Of a stretch of 64,000 bases of DNA, positions 36,563-47,473 are shown piece after piece. A program made the translations under genes and the position numbers. The number at the start of each line of letters is the position of its first letter. The first letter of the stretch is position 1. The DNA comes from an uncultured Lachnospira sp. (GTDB taxonomy: Bacteria; Bacillota; Clostridia; Lachnospirales; Lachnospiraceae), in the NCBI GenBank assembly GCA_946186125.1, contig CAMHLZ010000004.1, forward strand, positions 37,321 to 101,320, in the 5' to 3' direction. The notes under the pieces were generated by a model. It worked only from the letters and a program-made list of their open reading frames with translations. It was not told where the DNA came from and ran no database searches.

Positions 36563-37897
36563 TTAATATAAATTAACGATTTCGGCAAGTAAAATTTCGT
36601 CATTATAATAATCTGTAACATTTACTCTTTTAATTTCATTTGTGATATCATCGTCAGATTCAACCATAATCTTTACATATTCTTTTGTATGTCCGGTATA
36701 ATATTCTTTTTCATTTATTATTTCTTTTTCCTCAAACAGAACATACGTCGTGCTGTCTATATATCTTTTTCTGTATTCTTTCTGCATTTTTTTACATAAT
36801 TCAATCAATTCTGCACTTCTTAATGTTTTTATACTTTCCGGTACCTGATTTGGCATTCCTGCAGCCATTGTTCCATGTCTTACTGAATATTTGAATATAT
36901 GCATGTCAGAAAACCCCACCTCGGATATAAACTTTTTCGTAATATTATGTTCTTCTTCCGTTTCTCCCGGAAATCCGACTATAACATCCGTTGTAATAGC
37001 AGCATTTTTATAATAGCTTCTGATTAATTCACAACTTTTTATAAATTCTTTTGTGTTGTACTTTCTGTTCATTCTCTTCAATACTGTATCACATCCGCTT
37101 TGCAGCGATAAATGAAAATGTGGGCATATTTCTTTTTGCTTTGAAATTCTCTGCATAAAATCTTCAGTGATGGTACGCGGTTCAACGGAACCAAGTCTCA
37201 CTCTCTCTATTCCCGGTATTTTACATATTGCTTCCACGACATCAATCAATCCTGTCTCTTTATCGTCAAAGTCAATTCCGTACGAACCTATATGAATTCC
37301 GGTTATTACAATTTCCTTAAATCCTTTTCCGGCCAGAATCTCTGCTTCTTTTTCTATGTCACTTATTTTCCTGCTTCTGACTCTTCCTCTTGCATATGGA
37401 ATTATACAATATGTGCAAAACTGGTTACATCCATCCTGTACTTTTATATATGCTCTTGTATGTTCACTTAGCTGTTCAAGTGTCATTTCTTCGTATTCTG
37501 ATGTATGATTAATATCTATGCTTGCATCTATTTTTTCACATTTCTTAAAGTAGTCATTTAAAATTTCGATTATATCTCTTTTTTTATTATTTCCTACAAC
37601 AATATCTATATTCTCATCAGCTATTACCTTTTCTTTATCTGTCTCAGTATAGCATCCGGCTGCAACCACTATAGAATCCGGATTCATTCTTTTTGCTTTG
37701 TGAAGCATTTGTCTTGATTTTCTGTCAGCTATGTTTGTAACTGTACATGTGTTTATGATATAAATATCTGCTCCGGGTTCAAAAGGTACTATCTCATATC
37801 CCGCGTTTTTTAATTTTTGTTCCATTACTTCTGTTTCGTATGCATTTACTTTGCATCCTAAGTTGTGAAGTGCTACTTTTTTGTTCCGGTTAATCAT
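36563..37897 (-). CDS. mtaB: tRNA t6A37 methylthiotransferase MtaB
   Basis: A 444-residue radical-SAM methylthiotransferase that converts t6A to ms2t6A in tRNA. The N-terminal UPF0004 domain starts [16 protein letters not shown] and holds three cysteines for one iron-sulfur cluster (including INTCTVTN and AAGCYTETD); the radical SAM CxxxCxxC is [17 protein letters not shown]; a C-terminal TRAM-like domain follows. The LGCKVNAYE start is typical of MtaB rather than MiaB or RimO. It is divergent from the plus-strand HPr-like gene, and appears to be the first gene of the cluster that ends with sigK. Confidence 0.95.
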   Translation of the reverse strand: MINRNKKVALHNLGCKVNAYETEVMEQKLKNAGYEIVPFEPGADIYIINTCTVTNIADRKSRQMLHKAKRMNPDSIVVAAGCYTETDKEKVIADENIDIVVGNNKKRDIIEILNDYFKKCEKIDASIDINHTSEYEEMTLEQLSEHTRAYIKVQDGCNQFCTYCIIPYARGRVRSRKISDIEKEAEILAGKGFKEIVITGIHIGSYGIDFDDKETGLIDVVEAICKIPGIERVRLGSVEPRTITEDFMQRISKQKEICPHFHLSLQSGCDTVLKRMNRKYNTKEFIKSCELIRSYYKNAAITTDVIVGFPGETEEEHNITKKFISEVGFSDMHIFKYSVRHGTMAAGMPNQVPESIKTLRSAELIELCKKMQKEYRKRYIDSTTYVLFEEKEIINEKEYYTGHTKEYVKIMVESDDDITNEIKRVNVTDYYNDEILLAEIVNLY

Positions 37898-37935
37898 ATA
37901 TTTGTATCATTCCTTTCCGAATTCTCTTTTTTTTG

Positions 37936-37964
37936 TTGACTTTTTTCATTTTAAAATGTACTAT
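37936..37964 (+). promoter_or_regulatory. Sigma-A type promoter of the HPr-like gene
   Basis: TTGACT (37936-37941), a 17-base spacer and TACTAT (37959-37964); an overlapping TATACT lies 3 bases on. It lies 76 bases upstream of the ATG at 38040 and is the only plus-strand transcription start I see in this half of the window. The leader contains GAGGAGG before the ATG. Confidence 0.7.
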
Positions 37965-38039
37965 ACTAGTTAGTGAGTGTTTTTTATGACTCTCATAATA
38001 CATATAATTTCAGTTAGAACATAGAGGAGGTTTTTTATT

Positions 38040-38273
38040 ATGAAAACAGTAAAGATTTCTTTAAACTCAATCGACAAGGTTAAGGCTTTTGTAAATGATA
38101 TCACAAAATTCGAGACAGATTTTGATTTAGTCTCAGGCAGATACGTTATTGATGCTAAGTCTATCATGGGTATCTTCAGTTTAGACCTTTCTAAGAGCAT
38201 TGATTTAAATATCCACGCAGATGACAACATTGATGATGTCATGGAAGCGTTAAAGCCTTATATCGTACAGTAA
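38040..38273 (+). CDS. HPr-like protein without phosphocarrier histidine
   Basis: A 77-residue single-domain protein with the HPr fold: KISLNSIDKVKAFVNDITKF at the N-terminus and AKSIMGIFSLDLSKSIDLNI in the region equivalent to HPr 45-64. Ser41 occupies the regulatory HPr kinase site (Ser46 in Bacillus HPr). The loop that carries His15 (GxHARPA) is replaced by NSIDKVKAF, with no histidine near; the only His is residue 59. It therefore cannot serve as a PTS phosphocarrier but could, like Crh, act in catabolite control if the serine is phosphorylated. It has its own promoter, a strong GAGGAGG site and a dedicated terminator. Confidence 0.85.
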   Translation: MKTVKISLNSIDKVKAFVNDITKFETDFDLVSGRYVIDAKSIMGIFSLDLSKSIDLNIHADDNIDDVMEALKPYIVQ

Positions 38274-38287
38274 GACGTTTTTTTCTA

Positions 38288-38321
38288 AAGTGTCCACCAT
38301 GCATGCATGTGTGGACACTTT
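38288..38321. terminator. Bidirectional terminator between HPr-like gene and thiI
   Basis: An 11-bp perfect inverted repeat AAAGTGTCCAC / GTGGACACTTT (38288-38298 and 38311-38321) with a 12-base loop (CATGCATGCATG-like). T-runs flank both ends, so it can terminate the plus-strand HPr-like transcript and the minus-strand hrcA-to-thiI transcript. Confidence 0.9.
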
Positions 38322-38325
38322 TTGC

Positions 38326-39507
38326 TTACGGCGTCACTTCTATCACTTCTACGGAATCTATTGCCTCTTTCATAAGACGCTCTATATCTTCTGCCATATG
38401 TGTCTCAGATTGTTCTATACATGACAACTTTGGTTTTGTAACAGGATGCTCTGCTACAAATATTGTACAACAGTCTTCATACGGAAGAATAGAAGTCTCA
38501 TATGTATCTATTTTCACGGATATGTCCACAATGTCCTGTTTGTCGAATGCAACAAGCGGTCTGTATACCGGTAATGTACATACTGCATTTGTTACGAGCA
38601 TACTTTGCATAGTCTGGCTTGCAACCTGTCCTATACTTTCTCCTGTAACAAGTCCGAGGCATCCTGACTCTTTTGCAAAATGTTCTGCTATAAGCATCAT
38701 ATATCTTCTCATTATTATCGTAAGTTCATCATGTGGACATTTTTCGTATATGTATAATTGAATGTCCGTAAAATTCACTACATTTAATCTGATATTTCCC
38801 GCATACTCTGCCACCTTCTTTGCAAGGTCAACTACCTTCTGTTTTGCTCTTTCACTTGTATACGGAGGTGCATGGAAATATGTTGCTTCTAACGTAACGC
38901 CTCGTTTTGCTATCATATATCCCGCTACAGGACTGTCAATTCCTCCTGATAAAAGGAGCATTGCCTTCCCTGCCGTTCCAAGCGGCATTCCTCCAAGTCC
39001 AGGTATTATCTCAGAATATACGTTTATTTTTTCCCTGATTTCAATGTTTAATTTTATATCAGGATTTTTAACATCCACTTTCATTTCCGGAAAACGATCT
39101 AATATCTTTTCTCCTACCGTTACACATACTTCCGGTGACTGCATCGGATAATTCTTTCTTGCCCTACGGGTAAATACTTTGAAAGTCTTGTTTTTATCAG
39201 GGTATGTTGTATCAATATAATCGAGTATTTTTTCAACCATATCGTCAAATCCGTTATCGTTAAACTGCAAAAGCGGGCATATTCCCACAAGTCCGAATAC
39301 TTTCTGAAGTGCCTGAATTGTCTCATCATAATCAAAATCTCCAGAAGCATCGCAATATATTCTTCCTGAAACTTTTCTAACTGCGAATTCCCCATCTACT
39401 TTTGACAATGCTCTCTTTATCTGGCTTACAAGCGCATCTTCAAATATATATCTGTTTTTCCCTTTTACGGCAATCTCCGCATATTTTATTAAAAATGATT
39501 TAAACAT
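38326..39507 (-). CDS. thiI: tRNA 4-thiouridine synthase ThiI
   Basis: ThiI adenylates U8 of tRNA and inserts sulfur received from a cysteine desulfurase. The sequence has the N-terminal ferredoxin-like and THUMP domains (KGKNRYIFEDALVSQIKRAL), the PP-loop LLLSGGIDSPVAGYM, and the ATP-binding THUMP-linked region ending VASQTMQSMLVTNAV. There is no C-terminal rhodanese domain, normal outside enterobacteria. I use the second in-frame ATG (MFKSFLIKYAE, 393 residues); another ATG four codons earlier remains possible because GGAG is only 4 bases from the chosen start. It follows the nifS-type gene, its likely sulfur donor. Confidence 0.95.
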   Translation of the reverse strand: MFKSFLIKYAEIAVKGKNRYIFEDALVSQIKRALSKVDGEFAVRKVSGRIYCDASGDFDYDETIQALQKVFGLVGICPLLQFNDNGFDDMVEKILDYIDTTYPDKNKTFKVFTRRARKNYPMQSPEVCVTVGEKILDRFPEMKVDVKNPDIKLNIEIREKINVYSEIIPGLGGMPLGTAGKAMLLLSGGIDSPVAGYMIAKRGVTLEATYFHAPPYTSERAKQKVVDLAKKVAEYAGNIRLNVVNFTDIQLYIYEKCPHDELTIIMRRYMMLIAEHFAKESGCLGLVTGESIGQVASQTMQSMLVTNAVCTLPVYRPLVAFDKQDIVDISVKIDTYETSILPYEDCCTIFVAEHPVTKPKLSCIEQSETHMAEDIERLMKEAIDSVEVIEVTP

Positions 39508-39521
39508 CTCTCTCTCCATTT

Positions 39522-40676
39522 CTACATGTGAACGTATTTTCTAAGCATAGGAACTATATTTTTCAACTCGTTAAGAGTATAGTCGAGTTCTTCTTTTCCG
39601 GTATCCGGCGAGAAACTGAATCTTACGGTAGAATCCAGGTTTTCAGCCGGAAGCCCCATTGCTTTTAGTGTTGCGCTGACTGACTGTTTATTAGAAGAAC
39701 AGGCTGAACCTGCTGAAACATATATTTTTTTGTCTTCTAATGAGTGTAGCATAACCTCGCTTTTTATTCCATCAAAACTTACACTTACGATGTGTGGAGC
39801 TGCACTTTTTCCTTTTCTGCTGTTAACCGTGACACCTTCTATTTTTGACACTTCATCTATAAAATAATCTTTTAACTCTCTTAAATTCTCTATCTTTTTG
39901 TCAAAATCTTTGTATAATATTTTTACTGCTTCACCCATACCGGCGATTCCCGGTACGTTTTCCGTGCCTGAACGCATATTTTTTTGCTGTCCGCCTCCGA
40001 AAATGATTGGATTTACGTTTACTTTTTCACGGATGTATAAGAATCCTGTTCCCTTTGGTCCGTGTATTTTGTGACCGCTCACGGATAACAGGTCTATATT
40101 CTGTCTTTTAGGATAAATTCTAATTTTTCCAAATGCCTGTATGGCGTCTACATGAAAGCGGATATCCGGATTTTTTTTCTGTATGATTTCAGCTATCTCA
40201 TCTATCGGCTGTATAGAACCGACTTCATTGTTGACATACATCACAGATACAAGTATAGTTTCATCGCAAATGCTTTCTTCAAGCTCTTTTAAAGATATAA
40301 CTCCATGTTCATCCACACCAAGCCTTGTCACCCTGAATCCCTGTTCTTCTAAATATTTCACCGGCATAGCCACTGACGGATGTTCTATCTGTGTTGTTAT
40401 GATATGATTTCCCCGTCTTTTATTAGCCATGACTGTACCAATTATAGCCATATTATTTGATTCCGTACCACCGGAAGTAAATACGATTTCTTTATCTTTA
40501 CATTTTAATTCTGCCGCGATTATTTCCCGTGCTGTTTTAACGTATTTTTCTGCTTCTACTCCCTTCATATGGAGCGAAGACGGGTTTCCATAATCTTGTG
40601 TCATGGTCTTTAACATTATCTCTTTTACCGGTTCATATACTATTGTTGTCGCGGCATTATCTAAATATGCTTCCAT
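39522..40676 (-). CDS. nifS: Cysteine desulfurase (NifS/IscS type), likely ThiI partner
   Basis: PLP enzyme that takes sulfur from cysteine. The 384-residue sequence starts MEAYLDNAATT, has the PLP-binding lysine in SVSGHKIHGPKGTGF and the catalytic cysteine in SAGSACSSNKQSVSATLKAM. The short loop and context identify the class I NifS/IscS group, and direct linkage to thiI (14 bases to its chosen start) indicates supply of sulfur for tRNA thiolation, as for the Bacillus nifZ-thiI pair. No iscU or iscR lies next to it. Confidence 0.95.
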   Translation of the reverse strand: MEAYLDNAATTIVYEPVKEIMLKTMTQDYGNPSSLHMKGVEAEKYVKTAREIIAAELKCKDKEIVFTSGGTESNNMAIIGTVMANKRRGNHIITTQIEHPSVAMPVKYLEEQGFRVTRLGVDEHGVISLKELEESICDETILVSVMYVNNEVGSIQPIDEIAEIIQKKNPDIRFHVDAIQAFGKIRIYPKRQNIDLLSVSGHKIHGPKGTGFLYIREKVNVNPIIFGGGQQKNMRSGTENVPGIAGMGEAVKILYKDFDKKIENLRELKDYFIDEVSKIEGVTVNSRKGKSAAPHIVSVSFDGIKSEVMLHSLEDKKIYVSAGSACSSNKQSVSATLKAMGLPAENLDSTVRFSFSPDTGKEELDYTLNELKNIVPMLRKYVHM

Positions 40677-40680
40677 TATA

Positions 40681-41427
40681 TTACGCCTTTCTATTCTCCA
40701 GCCTGAACATCAATACTGATAGTATCGCCATTCCTGCCGTCTCTGTTCTCAATATACGTTTTCCAAGTGATATCGGCTGTATCCCGCTTTGCATCGCCAT
40801 CTCTATTTCTTCAGGTGCAAATCCTCCTTCAGGTCCTATAAAGATTCCTATCTTTTCTTTTTTTTCTACATCATTTAGTACCCTGACGGTTTCTTCCATG
40901 TCTTTAAAATTCTCATAAGGAATTATCTTCATATCGAAATCTTTTACCATCTCTATGGCTTCTTTAAATGTAAGCGGATTTTCTACCTTTGGTATAATAC
41001 TTCTTCTTGACTGCTTTGCTGCACTTTCCGATATTCCGGTCCAACGTTTTATTTTCGAAGCTGCTTTCTTATCATCAAGCTTTACTACACATCTTGAGGT
41101 CTTTACCGGCACCACCGCATATACTCCAAGCTCTACCGCCTTTTGAATGATCATTTCCATTTTGTCATTCTTGGGCAGTGCCTGAAACAGATATAGTTTT
41201 GCATCAAGTTCTGTTCCTGCATATTCTTCATCTAAAATCTCGGATATAACCTCGGTATCCGTAAATCCGGTAAGACGGCACAAATAGTCGTTCCCCTGAC
41301 CATCACTAATCAGGAGTTCTTCCCCTGCTTTCATCCTTAAAACATTCCTGATATGATTGACATCAGAACCTTTTATATATATCTGATTTCCGATTTTACT
41401 ATCGGATGATATAAAAAAATGATGCAT
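40681..41427 (-). CDS. rsmE: 16S rRNA m3U1498 methyltransferase RsmE
   Basis: A 248-residue SPOUT-class methyltransferase with the N-terminal PUA-like domain (MHHFFISSD, GSDVNHIRNVLRMKAGEE) and the knotted C-terminus containing IFIGPEGGFAPEEIEMA and SLGKRILRTETAGMAILSV, the hallmark of RsmE. It follows prmA by 13 bases, the standard arrangement downstream of dnaJ in Firmicutes. Confidence 0.96.
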   Translation of the reverse strand: MHHFFISSDSKIGNQIYIKGSDVNHIRNVLRMKAGEELLISDGQGNDYLCRLTGFTDTEVISEILDEEYAGTELDAKLYLFQALPKNDKMEMIIQKAVELGVYAVVPVKTSRCVVKLDDKKAASKIKRWTGISESAAKQSRRSIIPKVENPLTFKEAIEMVKDFDMKIIPYENFKDMEETVRVLNDVEKKEKIGIFIGPEGGFAPEEIEMAMQSGIQPISLGKRILRTETAGMAILSVLMFRLENRKA

Positions 41428-41440
41428 ACTTTACCTCCAT

Positions 41441-42394
41441 TTATATCTTTTTTGCAGTAACTGATACCCAGTCTCCCTGTCTTGTAATCTCTTCTACTTC
41501 AAGCTCCGGGTTTGCTTTTATGGCAGCAACCACGTCCTGCTCTTTTGTGTTAATTATCCCCGAAGTAATGTACAATGCACCTTTTTTCATTTGTGCTGAA
41601 ATTACTGCCGTTAATGGTATTATAATGTCTGCTAAAATATTTGCAACTACTATATCATAACATTCATATCCCGCTTTGTCTTGTATTTCTTTGTCTTCTA
41701 TGATATTTCCATCAAAAAATCTTATATTCTGAACTTTATTTACTTTGCTGTTTTCTACAGATGCTTCTACCGCAATTTTATCGATATCGATTCCGGTTAC
41801 CTCTCCGGCTCCGAGTTTTTTCGCTATAATAGACAGTATTCCGCTTCCACATCCCACATCTAAGACTGTGTCATCTTTATTTATATTTTTTCTTAACTGT
41901 CTTATGCAAAGCTGCGTTGTTTCGTGTTTGCCCGTTCCAAATGATGTACCGGGGTCAATATCAAGTATCATTTTGTATTCTTCTTTATCTGCAGGTGTAT
42001 CTTCCCACGTCGGCTTTATTAATATGTCATCTACCTTAAACGGCTTGAAATATTTTTTCCAATTATTTACCCAGTCAGTATCTTCCGTGACAGACTCTTC
42101 TATGGTGCATGGACCTGCATTTACAAACTCTTTAATCGCTGTCAGACCATCTGTCAGTTCTGATAGTATCGTATCCTTGTCTTCATTTTCATCCATATAA
42201 AAAATTACATAGGCATGTCCATCATCCTCAGGGAGTTCCGGAAGAATGTCTATGTACATTTCTTTCTTTTCTTTTTCTGTTATCTGAATATTATCTTCCA
42301 CTTCTATTCCATCTATTCCCAACTCAACAAGCAGGCCGCTGACTATGTCAACGGCCTCTGTAGTAGTTGTGAGTCTGAATTTATTCCATCTCAC
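41441..42394 (-). CDS. prmA: Ribosomal protein L11 methyltransferase PrmA
   Basis: PrmA trimethylates ribosomal protein L11. I choose a GTG start at 42394 (317 residues, MRWNKFRLTTTTEAV) because GGAGG lies 6 bases upstream; a longer ATG frame adds 14 unrelated residues. The C-terminal class I methyltransferase has GTGKHETTQLC, VLDVGCGSGILSIIA and VVANILADIIIPL (the NPP-like IV motif as NIL). It belongs to the hrcA-grpE-dnaK-dnaJ-prmA-rsmE cluster. Confidence 0.95.
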   Translation of the reverse strand: MRWNKFRLTTTTEAVDIVSGLLVELGIDGIEVEDNIQITEKEKKEMYIDILPELPEDDGHAYVIFYMDENEDKDTILSELTDGLTAIKEFVNAGPCTIEESVTEDTDWVNNWKKYFKPFKVDDILIKPTWEDTPADKEEYKMILDIDPGTSFGTGKHETTQLCIRQLRKNINKDDTVLDVGCGSGILSIIAKKLGAGEVTGIDIDKIAVEASVENSKVNKVQNIRFFDGNIIEDKEIQDKAGYECYDIVVANILADIIIPLTAVISAQMKKGALYITSGIINTKEQDVVAAIKANPELEVEEITRQGDWVSVTAKKI

Positions 42395-42453
42395 AATAAT
42401 CCTCCATTCCGAACACTTTGTGTGAAAATCATCCATTCAATTTGTCTGCGTGT

Positions 42454-43623
42454 TTAATTAAGCGAATCTTTTAATTTATCCATGAAACCTTTTTTCTTGG
42501 ACTTCTCATTCTTCGGCTTATCTTTTCCGGTGCTTAATGTCTCTCCTGAGATATCATCAAGTTTGATAATTAAATCTTTTTGTTCACTCGTCAGATGTTC
42601 AGGAACCTGTATATACAGTGTAACGAAATGGTCTCCTCTGACATTTTTATTTCGTAATGTCGGAACACCTTTTCCTTTTAATCTTATCTTTGTCTCTGTC
42701 TGTGTACCCGGTTTTATGTTAAACAGGACATCGCCATCTATTGTGCTAATCTTGACATCGCCACCTATGGCTGCCTGTGCAAATGACATCGGTGCTCTAG
42801 AATATAAGTCAAATCCCTGTCTTTTAAATGTAACATGTGCTGATACTGCTACTTCTACAAGCAAATCTCCACGTTCTCCGCCGTTGATACCCGGCTCTCC
42901 TTTTCCTCGTATTCGTACACATTGTCCGTTATCTATACCTGCCGGGATAGTTACCTGTATTTTCTTTCTTACGCTCTTATATCCTGTTCCATAACAGTCA
43001 GGACACTTCTCTTTTACAATCTTTCCTTTTCCGTTACAGTCCGGACATGTCTGTACATTTCTTACCATGCCAAATAATGACTGCTGTGTATAAACGACCT
43101 GTCCTTTTCCACCACATTTAGTACATGTAACAGGCTCTGTACCTGGTTTTGCACCTGTTCCGTGACATGTAGTACATTCTTCTTTAAGAGTAATATCCAC
43201 TTCTTTTTCACAGCCAAATACCGCTTCTTCGAATTTGATTCTGACTCTTGTAGTTATATTAGCACCACGCTGCGGTCCGTTATTCGTTCTTCTGCTTCTG
43301 CCTGTACCGAATAAATCACCAAACATGTCACCGAATATGTCGCCCATATCACCAAAGTCAAAACTAAATCCTCCGGCTCCCGGTCCACCACCGCCTTCAA
43401 ATGCTGCATGACCAAACTGATCATACTGTCTTCTTTTTTCAGGATCACTAAGCACGGCATATGCTTCCGAAGCTTCTTTAAATTTTGCTTCTGCTTCCTT
43501 ATCTCCCGGGTTTGTATCCGGATGGTATTTTTTTGCTAATACCCTGTATGCTTTTTTTAATGCTGCGTCGTCTGCGTTTCTATCGACACCTAGCACCTCA
43601 TAATAATCTCTTTTATCTGCCAT
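42454..43623 (-). CDS. dnaJ: Chaperone DnaJ
   Basis: The Hsp40 co-chaperone of DnaK. The 389-residue protein has the J-domain with HPD ([10 protein letters not shown]), a Gly/Phe-rich linker ([20 protein letters not shown]), four CxxCxGxG zinc repeats ([35 protein letters not shown]) and the C-terminal peptide-binding domain. It is 99 bases downstream of dnaK, with a small stem-loop between the two. Confidence 0.98.
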   Translation of the reverse strand: MADKRDYYEVLGVDRNADDAALKKAYRVLAKKYHPDTNPGDKEAEAKFKEASEAYAVLSDPEKRRQYDQFGHAAFEGGGGPGAGGFSFDFGDMGDIFGDMFGDLFGTGRSRRTNNGPQRGANITTRVRIKFEEAVFGCEKEVDITLKEECTTCHGTGAKPGTEPVTCTKCGGKGQVVYTQQSLFGMVRNVQTCPDCNGKGKIVKEKCPDCYGTGYKSVRKKIQVTIPAGIDNGQCVRIRGKGEPGINGGERGDLLVEVAVSAHVTFKRQGFDLYSRAPMSFAQAAIGGDVKISTIDGDVLFNIKPGTQTETKIRLKGKGVPTLRNKNVRGDHFVTLYIQVPEHLTSEQKDLIIKLDDISGETLSTGKDKPKNEKSKKKGFMDKLKDSLN

Positions 43624-43675
43624 TGGTCATCCCCTGACTTCCTTATATTTTACTAACTGCATCTACAGTGCAATG

Positions 43676-43704
43676 CCCTGAGCAATGTATCACACTTCTC
43701 AGGG
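43676..43704 (-). other. Stem-loop between dnaK and dnaJ
   Basis: A 7-bp perfect stem CCCTGAG / CTCAGGG with a 15-base loop lies in the 99-base gap (43624-43722) downstream of the dnaK stop. It has no T-run, so it is more likely an mRNA processing or stability element than a terminator. Transcription presumably continues into dnaJ. Confidence 0.5.
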
Positions 43705-43722
43705 TCATCTGCAACTCTTATA

Positions 43723-45618
<1,896 letters not shown>

Positions 45619-46212
45619 CTAATTTGCTACTTTGACCATGCTGTGTCTTACAACAGTGTCTCTGTACATATATCCTTTTTGTAATTCCTCTGCAATTATA
45701 TTTTCACCAAATGTATCATCTTCTATGTGCATTACCGCATTATGATAATCCGGATCAAACTCTTTTCCGACTGCTTCTATCGGCTTTACACCGGCATCTT
45801 CAAGTGTCTTCATTAACTGCTTATAGATTTTATCCATTCCGTCAACAAATGGTGTCTGTTTTTCTTCTTCTGTAACCGTCGCAAGTCCTCTTTCAAAATT
45901 ATCTACCACCGGTAAAATCTTTTCTATGATATCTTTTGCTCCAACTTCATACATTGCTGACTTTTCTTTTTCTGAACGCTTTCTGAAATTATCAAATTCA
46001 GCAAACGTTCTTTTATATTTATCTGTGAGTTCATCGATGAGTATATCTTTTTTATCTCTTTTCTTTGACTTTTTCCCATCATCTCCCTTTACAGATTCTT
46101 CATTCTTTTCTTCATTTTCTTCGGCTTGCGCAACAGTCTGCTCTACAGTTTCCGTAGTCTCTTCTGCTTCATCCTGTATATCCTCTGCCACGTCTTTTAT
46201 ATCTTCTGCCAA
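45619..46212 (-). CDS. grpE: Nucleotide exchange factor GrpE
   Basis: GrpE releases ADP from DnaK. The 197-residue protein has a very acidic N-terminal tail (about 1-55, Glu-rich), the long dimerisation helix (KYKRTFAEFDNFRKRSEKEK) and the C-terminal beta domain with GVKPIEAVGKEFDPDYHNAV and EELQKGYMYRDTVVRHSMVKV. It follows hrcA by 17 bases. Confidence 0.97.
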   Translation of the reverse strand: MAEDIKDVAEDIQDEAEETTETVEQTVAQAEENEEKNEESVKGDDGKKSKKRDKKDILIDELTDKYKRTFAEFDNFRKRSEKEKSAMYEVGAKDIIEKILPVVDNFERGLATVTEEEKQTPFVDGMDKIYKQLMKTLEDAGVKPIEAVGKEFDPDYHNAVMHIEDDTFGENIIAEELQKGYMYRDTVVRHSMVKVAN

Positions 46213-46229
46213 CTTTTCTTACCACCTTT

Positions 46230-47285
46230 CTATGTGTTATTTTGAAATGCATCATCTAATTGTTTTTTAACAGTCTTAAGATTCTCGACTACTTTTTCAT
46301 AATCCATTCTCTTAGGACCGATAATTCCTATTGTTCCCTGAACTCCGTCACCAATATCATATGTCATGGTAACTACACTGCAATCCTTCATGTTCTGCAC
46401 AGGCGTCTCATTTCCTATATACACCTGTATTCCAGTACCTTCACCGTCTTCTTCGCTGCTTGTTAACAATGTCTCTAATTGCTGTTTTTCTTCGAAAACA
46501 TTAATAATCTCACTGGCATGGGCATTATCGCTAAGTTCAGGATATTTTAACATGTTTGTGGCACCACTGGTAAATATCTTCATATCCTCTCCCGAGCCTG
46601 CCACTTCAGCTATAATCTCGAGAACACGTCTTACAAGTTCTCCCTGCTCTCCGGCCTGACCGGTTATACGGCTGACTGTTCCTAAGTTAATTTCTTCTAT
46701 CGTCATACCGTTCAATGTACTGTTAAATAAAATATTCAGTTTCAACACTGTCTCTCCGTCTATATTCTTTGACAGGTTCACAATTTTATTTTTTATTACA
46801 TTGCCTTCCATGACCACAACGCACAACATCTTGTCTTCATTTATCAATGATAACTGAATAAATTTGATACGTTTTGAGAATCTTGGTGATGAAACGACTG
46901 TGGCATAATTCGTATTATTCGCCAGCAGTTTTGCCGTGTTCTGCAATAATTCCTCCACCTGTTCCACTTTTTCGGTAAGGAATTCTTTCATATCCGTAAT
47001 CTCCTGCTGTTTAACCGACAGCTCTTCTTCCTTTTCCTTCATCATGTTATCCACATAAAGCCTATAACCCTTATCCGAAGGAATCCTGCCTGCAGAAGTA
47101 TGTGGCTGAACAATATATCCCATATCTTCAAGGTCAGACATCTCATTACGAATCGTTGCTGAACTAAGATTCAAATCCGTATACTTTGAAATTGTCCTGG
47201 AACCCACCGGTTCACCTGTCTCCAAATAATTGTGAACTATGGCTTTAAGAATCTTTAATTTTCTCTCATCCAATTCCTGTCCCAT
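46230..47285 (-). CDS. hrcA: Heat-inducible transcription repressor HrcA
   Basis: HrcA binds CIRCE and represses hrcA-grpE-dnaK-dnaJ and groESL; it depends on GroEL for folding. The 351-residue protein has the N-terminal winged helix (LDERKLKILKAIVHNYLETGEPVGSRTISKYTDLN) and the conserved core GYIVQPHTSAGRIPSDKGYR. A CIRCE element lies 33 bases upstream of its start, so the operon is autoregulated. No defects seen. Confidence 0.98.
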   Translation of the reverse strand: MGQELDERKLKILKAIVHNYLETGEPVGSRTISKYTDLNLSSATIRNEMSDLEDMGYIVQPHTSAGRIPSDKGYRLYVDNMMKEKEEELSVKQQEITDMKEFLTEKVEQVEELLQNTAKLLANNTNYATVVSSPRFSKRIKFIQLSLINEDKMLCVVVMEGNVIKNKIVNLSKNIDGETVLKLNILFNSTLNGMTIEEINLGTVSRITGQAGEQGELVRRVLEIIAEVAGSGEDMKIFTSGATNMLKYPELSDNAHASEIINVFEEKQQLETLLTSSEEDGEGTGIQVYIGNETPVQNMKDCSVVTMTYDIGDGVQGTIGIIGPKRMDYEKVVENLKTVKKQLDDAFQNNT

Positions 47286-47317
47286 ATATCAACATACCTT
47301 TCTTTGAATCTTCATTG

Positions 47318-47344
47318 TTAGCACTCACTTGGGCAGAGTGCTAA
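47318..47344 (-). promoter_or_regulatory. CIRCE operator of the hrcA-dnaK operon
   Basis: Perfect inverted repeat TTAGCACTC - 9 bases - GAGTGCTAA, the HrcA binding site. It lies between the -10 box and the hrcA start codon, so it falls in the transcript leader as well. Confidence 0.97.
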
Positions 47345-47358
47345 TTGCTTACATTGAT

Positions 47359-47387
47359 AAGATAGCACTTTCTAATTTGTTTGTCAA
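47359..47387 (-). promoter_or_regulatory. Sigma-A promoter of the hrcA-dnaK operon
   Basis: On the minus strand TTGACA (47387-47382), 17 bases, TATCTT (47364-47359). It lies directly upstream of the CIRCE element, consistent with HrcA-repressed vegetative promoters. Confidence 0.8.
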
Positions 47388-47404
47388 CAATTATTTTTTC
47401 CCGA

Positions 47405-47463
47405 ACAAAAAAGAATAGCATTCCAGCCTGCTTTGATAATATCTGCAAAGCCTGATGCTATTC
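47405..47463 (-). terminator. Terminator after the papain-like protease gene
   Basis: On the minus strand, GAATAGCAT pairs with ATGCTATTC (47455-47463 with 47413-47421) and CAAAGC with GCTTTG inside; the stem runs into TTTTTTG. It starts 11 bases after the stop codon of the protease gene and precedes the hrcA promoter. Confidence 0.88.
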
Positions 47464-47473
47464 TTAAGATAAT

